Shown: in pieces, positions 43,542-52,280 of the stretch
Numbering within the stretch: the first letter of the stretch is position 1
Layout of the letters: each line of letters opens with the position of its first letter
From: Planctomycetota bacterium
GTDB lineage: Bacteria; Planctomycetota; UBA8742; UBA2392
Assembly: GCA_016712285.1 (NCBI GenBank)
Contig: JADJRK010000001.1
Location: 2,790,001-2,854,000, forward strand
Length of the DNA: 64,000 nucleotides
Direction: 5' to 3'
Position numbers and translations under genes: made by a program
The notes under the pieces: model-generated
The model's input: only the letters and a program-made list of their open reading frames with translations
The model's database searches: none
What the model was told of the DNA's origin: nothing

Positions 43542-44013
43542 GCGTAGTGCCCTCAGCACCGGGCGGCAGTCGGAAATCAAAAGGGCCGTGAAGTTTGATC
43601 ACGGCCGCTTGCACCTTGGATTGGAGTTCCTTGCATTTCTTGGTGCCCTTGATCGCGGCGTTGAGTTCTGGAATCAGCGCATGTCCTGGGTTGTCTGGGA
43701 GAGGATCGGCCGTCGCACTCAATCCCGTCTCGTGCAGTTTCGATATGCTGATTTCCGCGACACAGAACTGACCGGGTGCCTTGCCCTGCCTTGTTAACTC
43801 GTCAAAGCGCCGCTTGGCCACATCTTCGGGTTTGACGTACTTCTCTCGATCTGCAGACAGGCCAGTCGCGTCCCCTGGAGATGGCTCAAAGGCCTGGCGC
43901 TCCGCCCTTCCCTTTTCAGGGTCGCACCAGCCTGGGCGAACTGGCACCGCCCTAAGCAAGGTCTCCCTTGTTGAATCCACTGGATCTACAGGTTCGATAG
44001 ACGCCCCTGACAT
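43531..44013 (-). CDS. Hypothetical protein, third gene of TIGR04255 cassette
   Basis: A 160-residue protein, no signal or membrane segment. Recognisable stretches: WCDPEKGRAERQAFEPSPGD and KPEDVAKRRFDELTRQGKAP. I recall similar proteins encoded beside TIGR04255 genes in scattered bacteria but cannot name the family. It follows the middle cassette gene by two bases, and visibly A/T-richer codon use sets the cassette apart from tldD. Function unknown. Confidence 0.7.
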   Translation of the reverse strand: MSGASIEPVDPVDSTRETLLRAVPVRPGWCDPEKGRAERQAFEPSPGDATGLSADREKYVKPEDVAKRRFDELTRQGKAPGQFCVAEISISKLHETGLSATADPLPDNPGHALIPELNAAIKGTKKCKELQSKVQAAVIKLHGPFDFRLPPGAEGTTPIP

Positions 44014-44015
44014 TC

Positions 44016-44483
44016 TTAGCTCGAATGCAGGCGGCTGTACGACTTGTACAAGATCACGTTTCCTTGAAGGAATCCTGTCAACTCTGCAGAACCACTGGGA
44101 TTGAACTGCAGTTCGATCTCTCCTTTAGGTGACTGGAACTCCCAATGGAATGCGATGCCACCGTCCACCGTTGGAATCACTCGGTCAGGCGGCGTGTCGT
44201 GTTGTTTTTTGGAGTCCATTGCAAATCGGCACGCAAGGCTCAAGGCGTTCTTACTAATGGACGCCAGGCCATCAGATTCGAACTGTGACGGACTACGTCC
44301 CCACTCGACAAGCTTCTGATTGATCATTCGAGACCAACTTTCCTTCCACGCCTCCGGTGAACCCAGAATGCTAGCCTGTCCCAAATCGGTTTCGCAGGCC
44401 GTCGTCAGTACGAATTTAGATTGCGTGTCCGGTGCACCGAATACACTCTCAAGCCGTTCAGCGACTTCTCGCATTTCGATCAT
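44016..44483 (-). CDS. Hypothetical protein, second gene of TIGR04255 cassette
   Basis: A 155-residue protein. The C-terminal part, DGGIAFHWEFQSPKGEIELQ then FNPSGSAELTGFL, has the beta-rich 'DGGI.F.W' pattern of small proteins that follow TIGR04255 genes. It overlaps the upstream gene by 4 bases (ATGA), indicating translational coupling. No catalytic motif seen. Function unknown. Confidence 0.75.
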   Translation of the reverse strand: MIEMREVAERLESVFGAPDTQSKFVLTTACETDLGQASILGSPEAWKESWSRMINQKLVEWGRSPSQFESDGLASISKNALSLACRFAMDSKKQHDTPPDRVIPTVDGGIAFHWEFQSPKGEIELQFNPSGSAELTGFLQGNVILYKSYSRLHSS

Positions 44484-45301
44484 CTCTTCATCCTCCAGTA
44501 GCTCAGCGCCTCGTCAGATGACATCGAACGGAATCCGGTGACTATTGCTTTTCGGCCTTCCAGCAGCCCCAATCGGATGTCATCGAGCGATCCATTCCCC
44601 GCCATCGGGCCCCTTGCCGTCAAGTTCAGCTCAAGCGAATCCGGGTCACGCTGCCTTCGTGGGTGTACATGGCGTACTCGAACATGAAGGCGTCCCTCTT
44701 TCTCGCCAATGCGGAAATGCCACTCGCCTCCCAAGTTTTCCAATTTCATATTCGGCAGGTCGGATCGGACTCCTGGCAACGACTGATTCAGCAGGTTTGC
44801 CCAGTCCTTAGGCTCATTCCAAACTGATCCACGTGGGATAAGGTTCAGGTATGTCACCTCCCACTGATTCGCCTTTGGGGCCCCAAGCCCCATCCCCGAA
44901 CAGAAGTCTACGAACGCTTGCCACCGTGCTTCAAACTGCGTCAAGCATGCCTCAAACCGGGGATACTGTTTCCCGTCCATTCCCAGCCAGTTCGAGTGAA
45001 GACGACCGTTTTGAAGCTGTACCATCCATTGGTTCGCCTTGTGTATAAACTGGCACCGACCGTCATTTGGCTTGTTGATGTTGACTCTCAATTGGACAAA
45101 CATCTGCTCCATCTCGTCGAATGTTTCGAACTGGTCCGGAAGCGCTGTTTGTTCACGCACTGTGGGCCAGTCTTCACCGAGCTGACGCCAAAAGGCCCCC
45201 ATGTGAGCAACTGTCCACTTTTCAAGTGGCTCGAACTGAACCCCAAGAACGGTCTCAACTACCGGCGGGTTCTCGAAGTCTGGTAACTGGGTCTCGCTCA
45301 T
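44480..45301 (-). CDS. TIGR04255-family protein
   Basis: A 273-residue protein whose opening, LPDFENPPVVETVLGVQFEP, fits the diagnostic TIGR04255 N-terminus (F..PPV.E.V..V.F). The family is sporadically distributed and its function is unknown, with a reputation for mobile-island contexts. The C-terminus (IRLGLLEGRKAIVTGFRSMS) is also family-like. It heads a tightly packed three-gene cassette placed between tldD and a REP/transposase region, with a base composition unlike its surroundings. Confidence 0.85.
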   Translation of the reverse strand: MSETQLPDFENPPVVETVLGVQFEPLEKWTVAHMGAFWRQLGEDWPTVREQTALPDQFETFDEMEQMFVQLRVNINKPNDGRCQFIHKANQWMVQLQNGRLHSNWLGMDGKQYPRFEACLTQFEARWQAFVDFCSGMGLGAPKANQWEVTYLNLIPRGSVWNEPKDWANLLNQSLPGVRSDLPNMKLENLGGEWHFRIGEKEGRLHVRVRHVHPRRQRDPDSLELNLTARGPMAGNGSLDDIRLGLLEGRKAIVTGFRSMSSDEALSYWRMKR

Positions 45302-45636
45302 TTCTTGTCTGAATCCGTGTTGGAACTACCTAGGAAAACAACGCCTCCAAGTGAACGAAGAATCCCTCGCCATCAGACTCTACCAATGACACATTTCTTT
45401 GTGTCCGCCAAATCGTGTGCCGCAAATTGCTTGCTGGCAAAGACATACGACAAGTATGGTGTGTCAGTAACTTTTCGTCAAGTAGCGCTCCGCGTCGGGT
45501 TCGCCGCCATTCAAGTCCCGTCAGTGACAACGAGGGTGGCATGCGCGTCTCGCGCTTGCCGCAGTTCTTGACGGCCGCCATCGGCGGGACGCCGCTTAGG
45601 CTGGCTCAGGGCGGGCCGATGCCACTTTGGCTTGTG

Positions 45637-45756
45637 CTAGTTGCGTGGTTTCAGAGTCTTGTCGATGAAGCGCTGGATTGCGGCCTTTACTTCGGGGGCG
45701 CGCCATTGGTCGGCTACTTTTTTGTTGTGGTTGGTGAGGGCTTGTACGGCCTGCAT
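45637..45756 (-). CDS. Short ORF, possibly a gene remnant, 39 aa
   Basis: An ATG-started frame MQAVQALTNHNKKVADQWRA... ending TLKPRN. It reads as a plausible C-terminal helix (alternating hydrophobic residues) and begins six codons after a TAA. It lies in a gap of 590 bases (45302-45895) that otherwise holds only REP-like palindromes. It may be the remaining 3' end of a lost gene. No family recognised. Confidence 0.25.
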   Translation of the reverse strand: MQAVQALTNHNKKVADQWRAPEVKAAIQRFIDKTLKPRN

Positions 45757-45779
45757 TGTGGGGGTGGCGCGCGTTTACG

Positions 45780-45885
45780 CTGTCGCCCCTGGCGGGGCTT
45801 TGGGTCTTTCCGGGCGGTTTACCGGTGGCTTCCGCCACCGGCTATTGGCGGCCGCCCCTGCGGGGCGGTACTGCCCTGGCGACAT
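45780..45885. repeat. REP-like palindromes beside the second Y1 transposase
   Basis: CGCCCCTGGCGGGGC (about 45785), ACCGGTGGCTTCCGCCACCGG (about 45820) and CGCCCCTGCGGGGCG (about 45853), in close succession on the 3' side of the transposase gene. No matching set is visible on its 5' side. Confidence 0.65.
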
Positions 45886-45895
45886 CGACGGGCGG

Positions 45896-46426
45896 TCATT
45901 CCCGATCGTTTGCCTCGTGGGCGCCGCCGCTTGGCGTGGTGCCCGGTGGCGGCACACCTTCTGAATCGCGCTCGGGCGAAGCTGGGGGCGCGTCGGGCTC
46001 GTCTGTCAGGCCGTGCAGTTCTTTGAACTTGTTCAACTCTTCGGCGAGCGTTTGTTTCTTGTGGTGCTCGGCTTGGTTCTGGATGTACTTCTTTGCCTTC
46101 TCAATGTGTGAGATGCTGACCGAAAACACGCCGTAGCCTTCCTGCCAGCCGAATTCGTGCCTGGGCCAGGTTTCGTGAATCCACTTTGACGTGTTAGATT
46201 TGATGTCGCGCAGCACGTCTGAAACTGCGTGACGTGGCGCGAACCCGATCAGCAGGTGGGTGTGGTCCTCCACTCCGCCACCTTCGAGCAATACGCAATC
46301 TCGCTTTCGCAGGATGCCGCCAACGTACGGGTAGAGACGTGCGGCGATTTCGGGGACGATCAGCGGTCGCCGATCCTTGCAGGCGAAGATGGCGTGCAGC
46401 GTGACGCTGTGGTACGTGCTTCCCAT
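45896..46426 (-). CDS. IS200/REP-associated Y1 transposase (second copy, different lineage)
   Basis: A 176-residue Y1 transposase from MGSTYHSVTLHAIFACKDRR. HUH motif in GGVEDHTHLLIGF; catalytic Tyr helix HIEKAKKYIQNQAEHHKKQ. A Pro/Gly-rich C-terminal extension follows (about 130-176). It is only distantly similar to the transposase at 23.5 kb, so the two arrived separately. REP-like hairpins lie just past its 3' end. Confidence 0.9.
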   Translation of the reverse strand: MGSTYHSVTLHAIFACKDRRPLIVPEIAARLYPYVGGILRKRDCVLLEGGGVEDHTHLLIGFAPRHAVSDVLRDIKSNTSKWIHETWPRHEFGWQEGYGVFSVSISHIEKAKKYIQNQAEHHKKQTLAEELNKFKELHGLTDEPDAPPASPERDSEGVPPPGTTPSGGAHEANDRE

Positions 46427-46520
46427 GCACGCACAATAACCGACGTCGCCGGATCTGTCGCCTTTGGAAGGGCTCGGTTCGTGCTTGTTGCGATGCGGGC
46501 GACTTGCTTTCTTGGCGGCT

Positions 46521-47078
46521 ATGCCCGACGCGCATTCTGTCAACCTGCCGGTTCTCCGCCGCCGCTACGCCGACGTGCGGGCCATGTTGGCGGCTGTGCG
46601 CGGGCTGCTGGAAAAGCTGGACTTTGAGGAAATGAAAAAGTCGACCAAGCCGTCGGGACGCAATCTCTGGGAATCGCTTTCGTTCTGGCTTTGCTACCGC
46701 GGGCCCTTCCTGAACATTGTCGAGGGCGTGCCGCACGCCACGTCAGGCGTCATCAATGCCCCGCGCGGCTACACGCTGGAACAGGCATGGCAGGCATGGG
46801 ACGAATCTGTCGCGCGTGCCGACCGGATCATGGCGACGTTTTCTGTCGAGCGCTGGAACACGGACGTGGACTTCTGGATTGACCGTGAGAAGACGCGCCG
46901 CATGAAGGCATGGGAGGTCTTTCTTGCTCACTTCGCCGACCGCCTCGAACACGACTGGCGGATGATGCTTGAGGACATCTGCACCGTGGGCCACCAGAAG
47001 TGGCTGGAAAGCCTGATCGGCGAAGACTGGTACTACTTCCGCGAAGGCGAGAGCCTCAAGGACGTCTACCCGCAGTAG
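46521..47078 (+). CDS. Hypothetical helical protein, 185 aa
   Basis: Starts MPDAHSVNLPVLRRRYADVR. Predominantly helical with many Trp residues (e.g. NLWESLSFWLCYRG, TLEQAWQAWDESVARADRIM, KTRRMKAWEVFLAHFADRLE), reminiscent of DinB-like four-helix bundles, but I see no His triad. No signal peptide. Divergent from the transposase. Function unknown. Confidence 0.7.
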   Translation: MPDAHSVNLPVLRRRYADVRAMLAAVRGLLEKLDFEEMKKSTKPSGRNLWESLSFWLCYRGPFLNIVEGVPHATSGVINAPRGYTLEQAWQAWDESVARADRIMATFSVERWNTDVDFWIDREKTRRMKAWEVFLAHFADRLEHDWRMMLEDICTVGHQKWLESLIGEDWYYFREGESLKDVYPQ

Positions 47079-47120
47079 GCGCGCGCCGCAGATTCGAGGC
47101 GGGCGATGCAAGCATCGCCC

Positions 47121-47756
47121 CTACTTCAGCAGCTTGTATGCGTGGGTCCAGACTCCGTGCTTGAAGCCGTAGGCTACCCACGTCATGCACATCGCCTCCA
47201 GGTACCTTGAGCCTTCGATGCCGCCGATGTCGGCTGTCTCCCAGCCGAATTCTTTGAGCAGGCCTTCGGTCTTCTTCTTGGCGGCTTCGTCGTTGCCGGC
47301 AATGAACATGGTCGGCGGGCCGCCGGCCAGTTTTGGCTTGAACATCAGCGCATTGCCCACGGTGTTGAAGACTTTGACGACGCTCGCTCCCGGCGCGGCT
47401 TTCTGGATGTGCTCGCCTAAACTGTCATGGCCGACGATGGAAAGGCGTGGCCCGCCAGTGCTGAAGTCGAGCGGGTTGGTGGCGTCCCACAGGATCTTGC
47501 CCTTGAGCTCGGCCGACGAACCCTTGACGATTTCTTCGCTGACATTGCCGAGCGTGCACAGGGCCACGATCTCGCCGAATTTCGCGGCATCGTTGAACGT
47601 GCCTTCGCTCGCCTTGCCGCCAGCCGACTCAACCCAGGCTTTCGCCTTGGCGTTGCCCGCAGTGCGCGAGCCCATTTTCACTTCATGGCCCAGCGCGATG
47701 AACCCGTTGCCCAGGGCCTTGCCGACGTCGCCGGTGCCGAGAATGCCGATCTTCAT
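47121..47756 (-). CDS. NAD(P)-binding oxidoreductase (F420:NADP reductase-like)
   Basis: A 211-residue protein with an N-terminal Rossmann fold: MKIGILGTGDVGKALGNGFI (GxGxxG) and GHEVKMGSRTAGNAKAKAW, with the Arg/Ser region after beta-2 suggesting NADP. KILWDATNPLDF and VVKVFNTVGNALMFKPK fit the family once annotated NADPH-dependent F420 reductase. Whether F420 is used cannot be told from sequence. It is followed by no partner and preceded by an MFS gene on the same strand. Confidence 0.88.
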   Translation of the reverse strand: MKIGILGTGDVGKALGNGFIALGHEVKMGSRTAGNAKAKAWVESAGGKASEGTFNDAAKFGEIVALCTLGNVSEEIVKGSSAELKGKILWDATNPLDFSTGGPRLSIVGHDSLGEHIQKAAPGASVVKVFNTVGNALMFKPKLAGGPPTMFIAGNDEAAKKKTEGLLKEFGWETADIGGIEGSRYLEAMCMTWVAYGFKHGVWTHAYKLLK

Positions 47757-47846
47757 GGTGATCTCCGTTATCCCGCCAGAGTGTAGCGTTCCCTGAAATC
47801 AAGCCAACGCCACGGCCTGCTGCCGCCTTCCCGGCTTTTCGGCTCT

Positions 47847-49115
47847 CTACTCGGTGCGGCGCAAGGTCTTGAAACTGATGCCCAGTACCCCGCACAACGC
47901 GCCGCATAGGCCGCCCCAGAAAAACAACTCGCGCGGCTCCAGCCATTGCAGCGCCAGCCCCGTCGCCAGCGCGCTGAGCGCCGTGAAGCCCTGCACGGTA
48001 ATGGCAACCAGCGCAAAGATGCGCCCCAGGCGCTCGCGCGGGTAGTGCCGCTGGATCAGCGTGGCGCGCCCGACCGTGATCAGCGGAATGCTCAAGCCGT
48101 GCACGAAAATCGCCACCAGGAAAGTCTCGAACGTCTGCAGCCACAAGAACGGCACATACGTAACGCCATCCAGCAACATCCCCCAGATCACAAGCCGCCC
48201 GGTGCGCAGCTTGCGGCCAAAGCGCGCCAGCAGCAGCGTGCCGACAAGCCAGCCCGCGCCCAGGCAGGCTTCGAACACGCCATAGGCCCAGATCTCGAGG
48301 CCGAGCGTTCCCTTGATCAGGAACATCGCGCCGACAATCGCGGGGCCCATGATGAAGAAGTTGTCGACGGCGGTCAGAAAAAGCAGCGAGCGCAGACGCG
48401 CGTCACGCCAGGCCGTGCTCAGGCTTTCGCGCAGCTCGGACAGCGAACTGGGCCGCACGCCGGCTTGCGCCAGGGTCTTGCGCGGGGTGCGAATCAGCAG
48501 AATGCACGCAAAGCTGACCAGAAAGCTGCCAGCGTCGGCAACCAGCAGCCACGCGATGCCGTCGGCCCCGGCGCGCTCGCCGGCGATCGCGGGCGCCAGC
48601 AGAATGCCCACCAGCCCGGCACCCAGGATCACGGCGAGTTGCTGGCTCGTCTGGAAGATGCTGTTCACGCGCAGCAGGTTGGCGCCCTCGGCCAAGTCAG
48701 GGATCAACGCGTCGCGGGCGGGGTTGAACAGAGTGGCAAAGCCGTAGCTGGCAAAGGCGACTACCGGCAGCAGCCACCAGTCCAGCCAACCCAGGAAGTG
48801 CAGCAGCGGAATCGCACCGACAATCAGCGCCCGGGCGATGTCAGAAAGCAGCATCGCGCCACGCCGCGAGAAGCGGTCCACCAGCACGCCCGCGTAGGCA
48901 CCGAACAGCAGAAAGGGCAGCGCATCCATCATGCGCGTCAAGCCAACCTGCGTCTCAGAGTGCGGCCCGACCAGGTAGATCACAAAGAAGCCGACCGACA
49001 CCGAGAACACCGAGTCACCAGTGCCCGAAACAAACTGCCCCACCCAAAGCAGGAACAGGTTGCGCGTGCGGCGAGAGGCCACTGGCGCGGCAGTCTGGGC
49101 GACGGGCTGATTCAT
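47847..49115 (-). CDS. MFS transporter (MFS_3 / enterobactin-exporter type)
   Basis: A 422-residue permease with about 12 helices: FLLWVGQFVSGTGDSVFSVS (helix 1), loop 2-3 motif VDRFSRRGAMLLSDIARALI, and two six-helix halves. It resembles the EntS/MacAB-like MFS_3 exporters that pump small lipophilic compounds, macrolides or siderophores. Start MNQPVAQTA (49115) chosen; the longer form lacks a plausible leader. It precedes the Rossmann oxidoreductase on the same strand. Confidence 0.9.
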   Translation of the reverse strand: MNQPVAQTAAPVASRRTRNLFLLWVGQFVSGTGDSVFSVSVGFFVIYLVGPHSETQVGLTRMMDALPFLLFGAYAGVLVDRFSRRGAMLLSDIARALIVGAIPLLHFLGWLDWWLLPVVAFASYGFATLFNPARDALIPDLAEGANLLRVNSIFQTSQQLAVILGAGLVGILLAPAIAGERAGADGIAWLLVADAGSFLVSFACILLIRTPRKTLAQAGVRPSSLSELRESLSTAWRDARLRSLLFLTAVDNFFIMGPAIVGAMFLIKGTLGLEIWAYGVFEACLGAGWLVGTLLLARFGRKLRTGRLVIWGMLLDGVTYVPFLWLQTFETFLVAIFVHGLSIPLITVGRATLIQRHYPRERLGRIFALVAITVQGFTALSALATGLALQWLEPRELFFWGGLCGALCGVLGISFKTLRRTE

Positions 49116-49187
49116 GGGTGCGGAGTCTAGCCCGGGCCACCTGCGTTGTCCTTGCCGCCCGTGCGGCATTCGCTAGCCTTGCGCGCC

Positions 49188-49769
49188 ATGGCTGGAAACA
49201 TGGAACAGGCACGGTTGGCGTTTGTCGGCATGGTCGATGACCTCTACCAGCGCGGCGCCACCGGCCGCACCGTCATCGCCCTTGAGCTGGCGCAGGAACT
49301 GCTGGCTGCGGCCTTTGAATCAGCGGCCACGGGGCAGGACGAAGCCGAGATCACCAACGTGCGGCTTGACCTGTTTGAAGACGCAGGCTTGTTCTCGTGC
49401 AACATCAAGGTCAAGGGCAAGGCCTGGCCGCCGCGCCCGCCCGTCGATACGCGCGTTGAACTGGGAGTGCGCGACGTGACGCACAGCGAAGCCGGCGAAT
49501 CCGGCAGCGTGATGTTCCGGGTTGAAAAACCGCTGCATTTCTCCAGCACATTCGCCGACATGCTGATCGGCCTGCTGGGAAAAATCGTGCGCAAGCTGCC
49601 CGTGAGCATCGACGCGCTGCGCCACAAAGACGCGCTGGTCACCATTGATTTTGCGCAGTTCGTGAAGGCATTCCGGCCCGAGCTTGGCGCGCACGCCCGG
49701 CAGGTGCGGCTGTACGCGTTGAAGGTTTCGGCCGGCAAGGCCAAGGTCGAGATCGGCTTTCTCAAGTAA
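49188..49769 (+). CDS. Hypothetical protein, 193 aa
   Basis: From MAGNMEQARLAFVGMVDDLY (49188; an ATG four codons later is an alternative). The N-terminus is helical, then beta strands rich in charge (VRLDLFEDAGLFSCNIKVKG, VMFRVEKPLHFSSTFADML). No signal or membrane segment. It lies ten bases before the antiporter gene on the same strand. I do not recognise the family. Confidence 0.7.
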   Translation: MAGNMEQARLAFVGMVDDLYQRGATGRTVIALELAQELLAAAFESAATGQDEAEITNVRLDLFEDAGLFSCNIKVKGKAWPPRPPVDTRVELGVRDVTHSEAGESGSVMFRVEKPLHFSSTFADMLIGLLGKIVRKLPVSIDALRHKDALVTIDFAQFVKAFRPELGAHARQVRLYALKVSAGKAKVEIGFLK

Positions 49770-49778
49770 CGCCTGCCC

Positions 49779-50751
49779 ATGGAATACGTGCTCATAGCGG
49801 TGCAGCTTGCCTTTGGCGTCCTGGGCCTTCACTTCGGGGCGAACTGGCTTGTTTCGGGCTCAAGCAAGCTGGCGCTGACGTTTGGCATCAAGCCGCTGAT
49901 CATCGGCCTGACCGTGGTGGCGATGGGCACCAGCGCGCCGGAGTTGACAGTAAGCCTGGGGGGCGCGTTCCAGGGAAAGACCGACCTTGCCGTGGGCAAC
50001 GTGGTTGGCAGTAACATCGCCAACATCGGGTTGATCCTTGGGTTGTCAGCGGCAATCCGGCCGATGAAGATCCAGATTGAGCCGCTGAAGCGTGACCTGC
50101 CGTTCATGCTGTTTGCGGCGCTGTTGCTGGCTGGTTTGCCGTTCATCGGCGGGCCGGTCGAGACTGAAAACGGCGTCGCCTTCATGATGGACCGCTGGAA
50201 GGGCGGCGTGCTGCTGGGCGCGATGGCGCTGTTCATGTGGCTGGCCTTTCGGGGGCGCGCGCGGCGGCGGCGAAGGCGAAACGCTGGAAAAACCCAAGGG
50301 CCGCGCCATGTTCATCGTGCTGACGCTGGTCGGCCTGGGCGTGCTGTTGATCGGCGGCACACTGTTCGTGGATGGCGCCGTAAGTTCCGCGAAGTTACTG
50401 GGCATTCCGGAGCTCGTGATCGGGCTGACGGTAGTCGCCGTCGGCACCAGCCTGCCTGAGCTTGCCACCGGGGTGATCGCGACGATCAAGGGCGAAAGCG
50501 ACATCAGCCTGGGCAATGTCGTGGGCAGCAACATTTTCAACGTGTGCCTGGTGCTTGGGCTGGTGGCGGTGATTCACCCGCTGGCGATTGACGTGCGCGT
50601 CATGCAGCTCGACATGATCGTGATGCTGTTTTTCAGCCTGTGGGTCACCAGCATGGCCTGGCGCGGCAAAGACCTTTCGCGCCTCGAGGGCATCTCGTTG
50701 CTGGGGGCCTACGTGCTGTACGTGGTCAACCTTTTCTTCGGCTGGGTGTGA
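49779..50751 (+). pseudogene. Na+/Ca2+ antiporter (CaCA family) split by a frameshift
   Basis: Two halves of a CaCA exchanger lie in different frames. The first (49779 on) has alpha-1 GTSAPELTVSLGG and GNVVGSNIANIG. The second (read to 50751) has alpha-2 GTSLPELATGVIA and GNVVGSNIFNV. Past the break near 50248-50275, in CGGGGGCGCGCGCGGCGGCG, the first frame runs into Arg-rich nonsense while the other frame reads smoothly into GEGETLEKPKGRAMFIVLTL. One base too many (or two missing) explains it. It may be an assembly error, as the run is repetitive; if real, the gene is inactive. Confidence 0.85.
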
Positions 50752-50817
50752 GATTTGACGTAACATAAGGCCGGCCAGCCGCGTAGAGTCTGAAACGGAC
50801 TTCTGTAGGAGGTTGCC

Positions 50818-52206
50818 ATGCGCTCATCGGGCTGGATTTTCGGGCTGTTGCTGATGATTCTCGCCTGCGGTTTGTCGTTCGGCGCAGGGTACTTCATCGC
50901 CAAGCAGGACGTGCCGCCCCCCGCACCGCAGATCGAAACCGCTGAGCTTACGCCGGCTGAAGCACAGCCCGGGCGCGACAAGGTCGTACTGCCGCTCACG
51001 AACCAGCCCTCAATAGACCAACCCGAAGACACCGGCAACCTCAAGCCAGGGCCGGGCACGGATTCATCGACTGGCCAACCCGGCACCAAGCCGGACCAGC
51101 CACCCGTCGAAGCCGGTTCCAAGCCGGAAAGCACCAAACCAGCCGGCGACCCCAAGACCGCCGCAGAGGCCGCCGAGGCGATCAAAGAACTCGAGAAGAA
51201 GCTGAAAGAACTCGAGGGCCGCGACATTTTCGACCCAGAGGCCATGCTGAACGGCCCCAAAGTTGACTTCACGGCCACGATCACCGGCTCAGTCAGCGAC
51301 ACCGCCGGGCAGCCGGTCGCGGGCGCCGGCATCTATGGCGAATTCAGTGAAAACTACGGTGGCGGCGGCAACGTACTGCGCGTTTCGATTGGCGGCGACG
51401 GCCAGGACGTCGGCGACCTGCTGACGACCACGGACTCGGGCGGGACCTTCCGCATCGACATCAACCGCAAGGTCAACGAAAAGGCCGGGCTGCACGTGGA
51501 CTTGACGGCCAAGTCACAGGGCTACGCCGACAGCAAGACCATCGGCGTGTCGCTCAAGAATGGCGACACCAAGGAAGGCATCAAGCTGGCGCTGCGACAG
51601 GCCGGCAGCGTGGCTGGACGAGTGGTGGACCAGTCGGGCGCCGGTGTCGCCGGCATGCAGGTCAGCCTGGGCAGCGGAAGCCAGATGGGCGACCTGGGCC
51701 TTGAGATTGAAATGGGGGGCGCGGGCAGCAAGCTTTCCGCCACCACCGATGGCTCCGGCGAATATCGCATCGAGAACGTGCCCGAGGGCGACTATCGCCT
51801 GAAGTTGCGCGGTGCGGGCTACCGCGAAGTCAGCGGCCCCGCACAAATCAAGGTCAAGGCCGGCGCCGAAACCCGCGCAGCCGCCGACTTCGTGGTCGCC
51901 ATTACTTGCAGCGTGCGGCTGGTGGTGCAGGACGCGTCTGGGCAGCCGCTGCGGGCGTGGGTCACGCTCAACTTCAAGGATGCCGAGGGCAAGAGCGTCA
52001 AGAAGCTCAACGGCATGACTGACAGCGACGGCAATTTCAGCGCCAACGAGCCCCCAGTCGGCAACTTCAACGTCGAGGTGGCGGCCTGGGGCTACAAGCC
52101 TGAAACGGTGCCCGCCAACGTCATGGAAGGCCTGGCCTGCGACCTCGGGCGCCTGACACTGCAACCGTCTGAGACTAAGCCGGGGCCAGGCGACTCCGGC
52201 GAGTAA
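50818..52206 (+). CDS. Secreted/anchored protein with carboxypeptidase-regulatory (Cna-B-like) domains
   Basis: A 462-residue protein. GGAGG precedes the ATG. N-terminal TM anchor/signal (about 5-27), then a Pro/Thr-rich linker, a short coiled coil (KELEKKLKELEG), and three beta-sandwich repeats: ITGSVSDTAGQPVAGAGIYG, VAGRVVDQSGAGVAGMQVSL and a last TCSVRLVVQDASGQPLRAWV. The DGSGEYRIENVPEGDYRLKL segment is the canonical carboxypeptidase-regulatory fold. Surface or periplasmic scaffold. Function beyond that unknown. Confidence 0.88.
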   Translation: MRSSGWIFGLLLMILACGLSFGAGYFIAKQDVPPPAPQIETAELTPAEAQPGRDKVVLPLTNQPSIDQPEDTGNLKPGPGTDSSTGQPGTKPDQPPVEAGSKPESTKPAGDPKTAAEAAEAIKELEKKLKELEGRDIFDPEAMLNGPKVDFTATITGSVSDTAGQPVAGAGIYGEFSENYGGGGNVLRVSIGGDGQDVGDLLTTTDSGGTFRIDINRKVNEKAGLHVDLTAKSQGYADSKTIGVSLKNGDTKEGIKLALRQAGSVAGRVVDQSGAGVAGMQVSLGSGSQMGDLGLEIEMGGAGSKLSATTDGSGEYRIENVPEGDYRLKLRGAGYREVSGPAQIKVKAGAETRAAADFVVAITCSVRLVVQDASGQPLRAWVTLNFKDAEGKSVKKLNGMTDSDGNFSANEPPVGNFNVEVAAWGYKPETVPANVMEGLACDLGRLTLQPSETKPGPGDSGE

Positions 52207-52280
52207 GTGATTTTTGTGGTTTCGAAGGAACCCTCGCCCCGGCTGTGGCATCCTATGGGCAGTCGCTACCGGAGGATGCC

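Noticed and set aside
47946..49130. 394-codon plus-strand ORF
   Set aside because: Antisense to the MFS transporter; extremely Gln/Arg/His-rich and without ribosome site.
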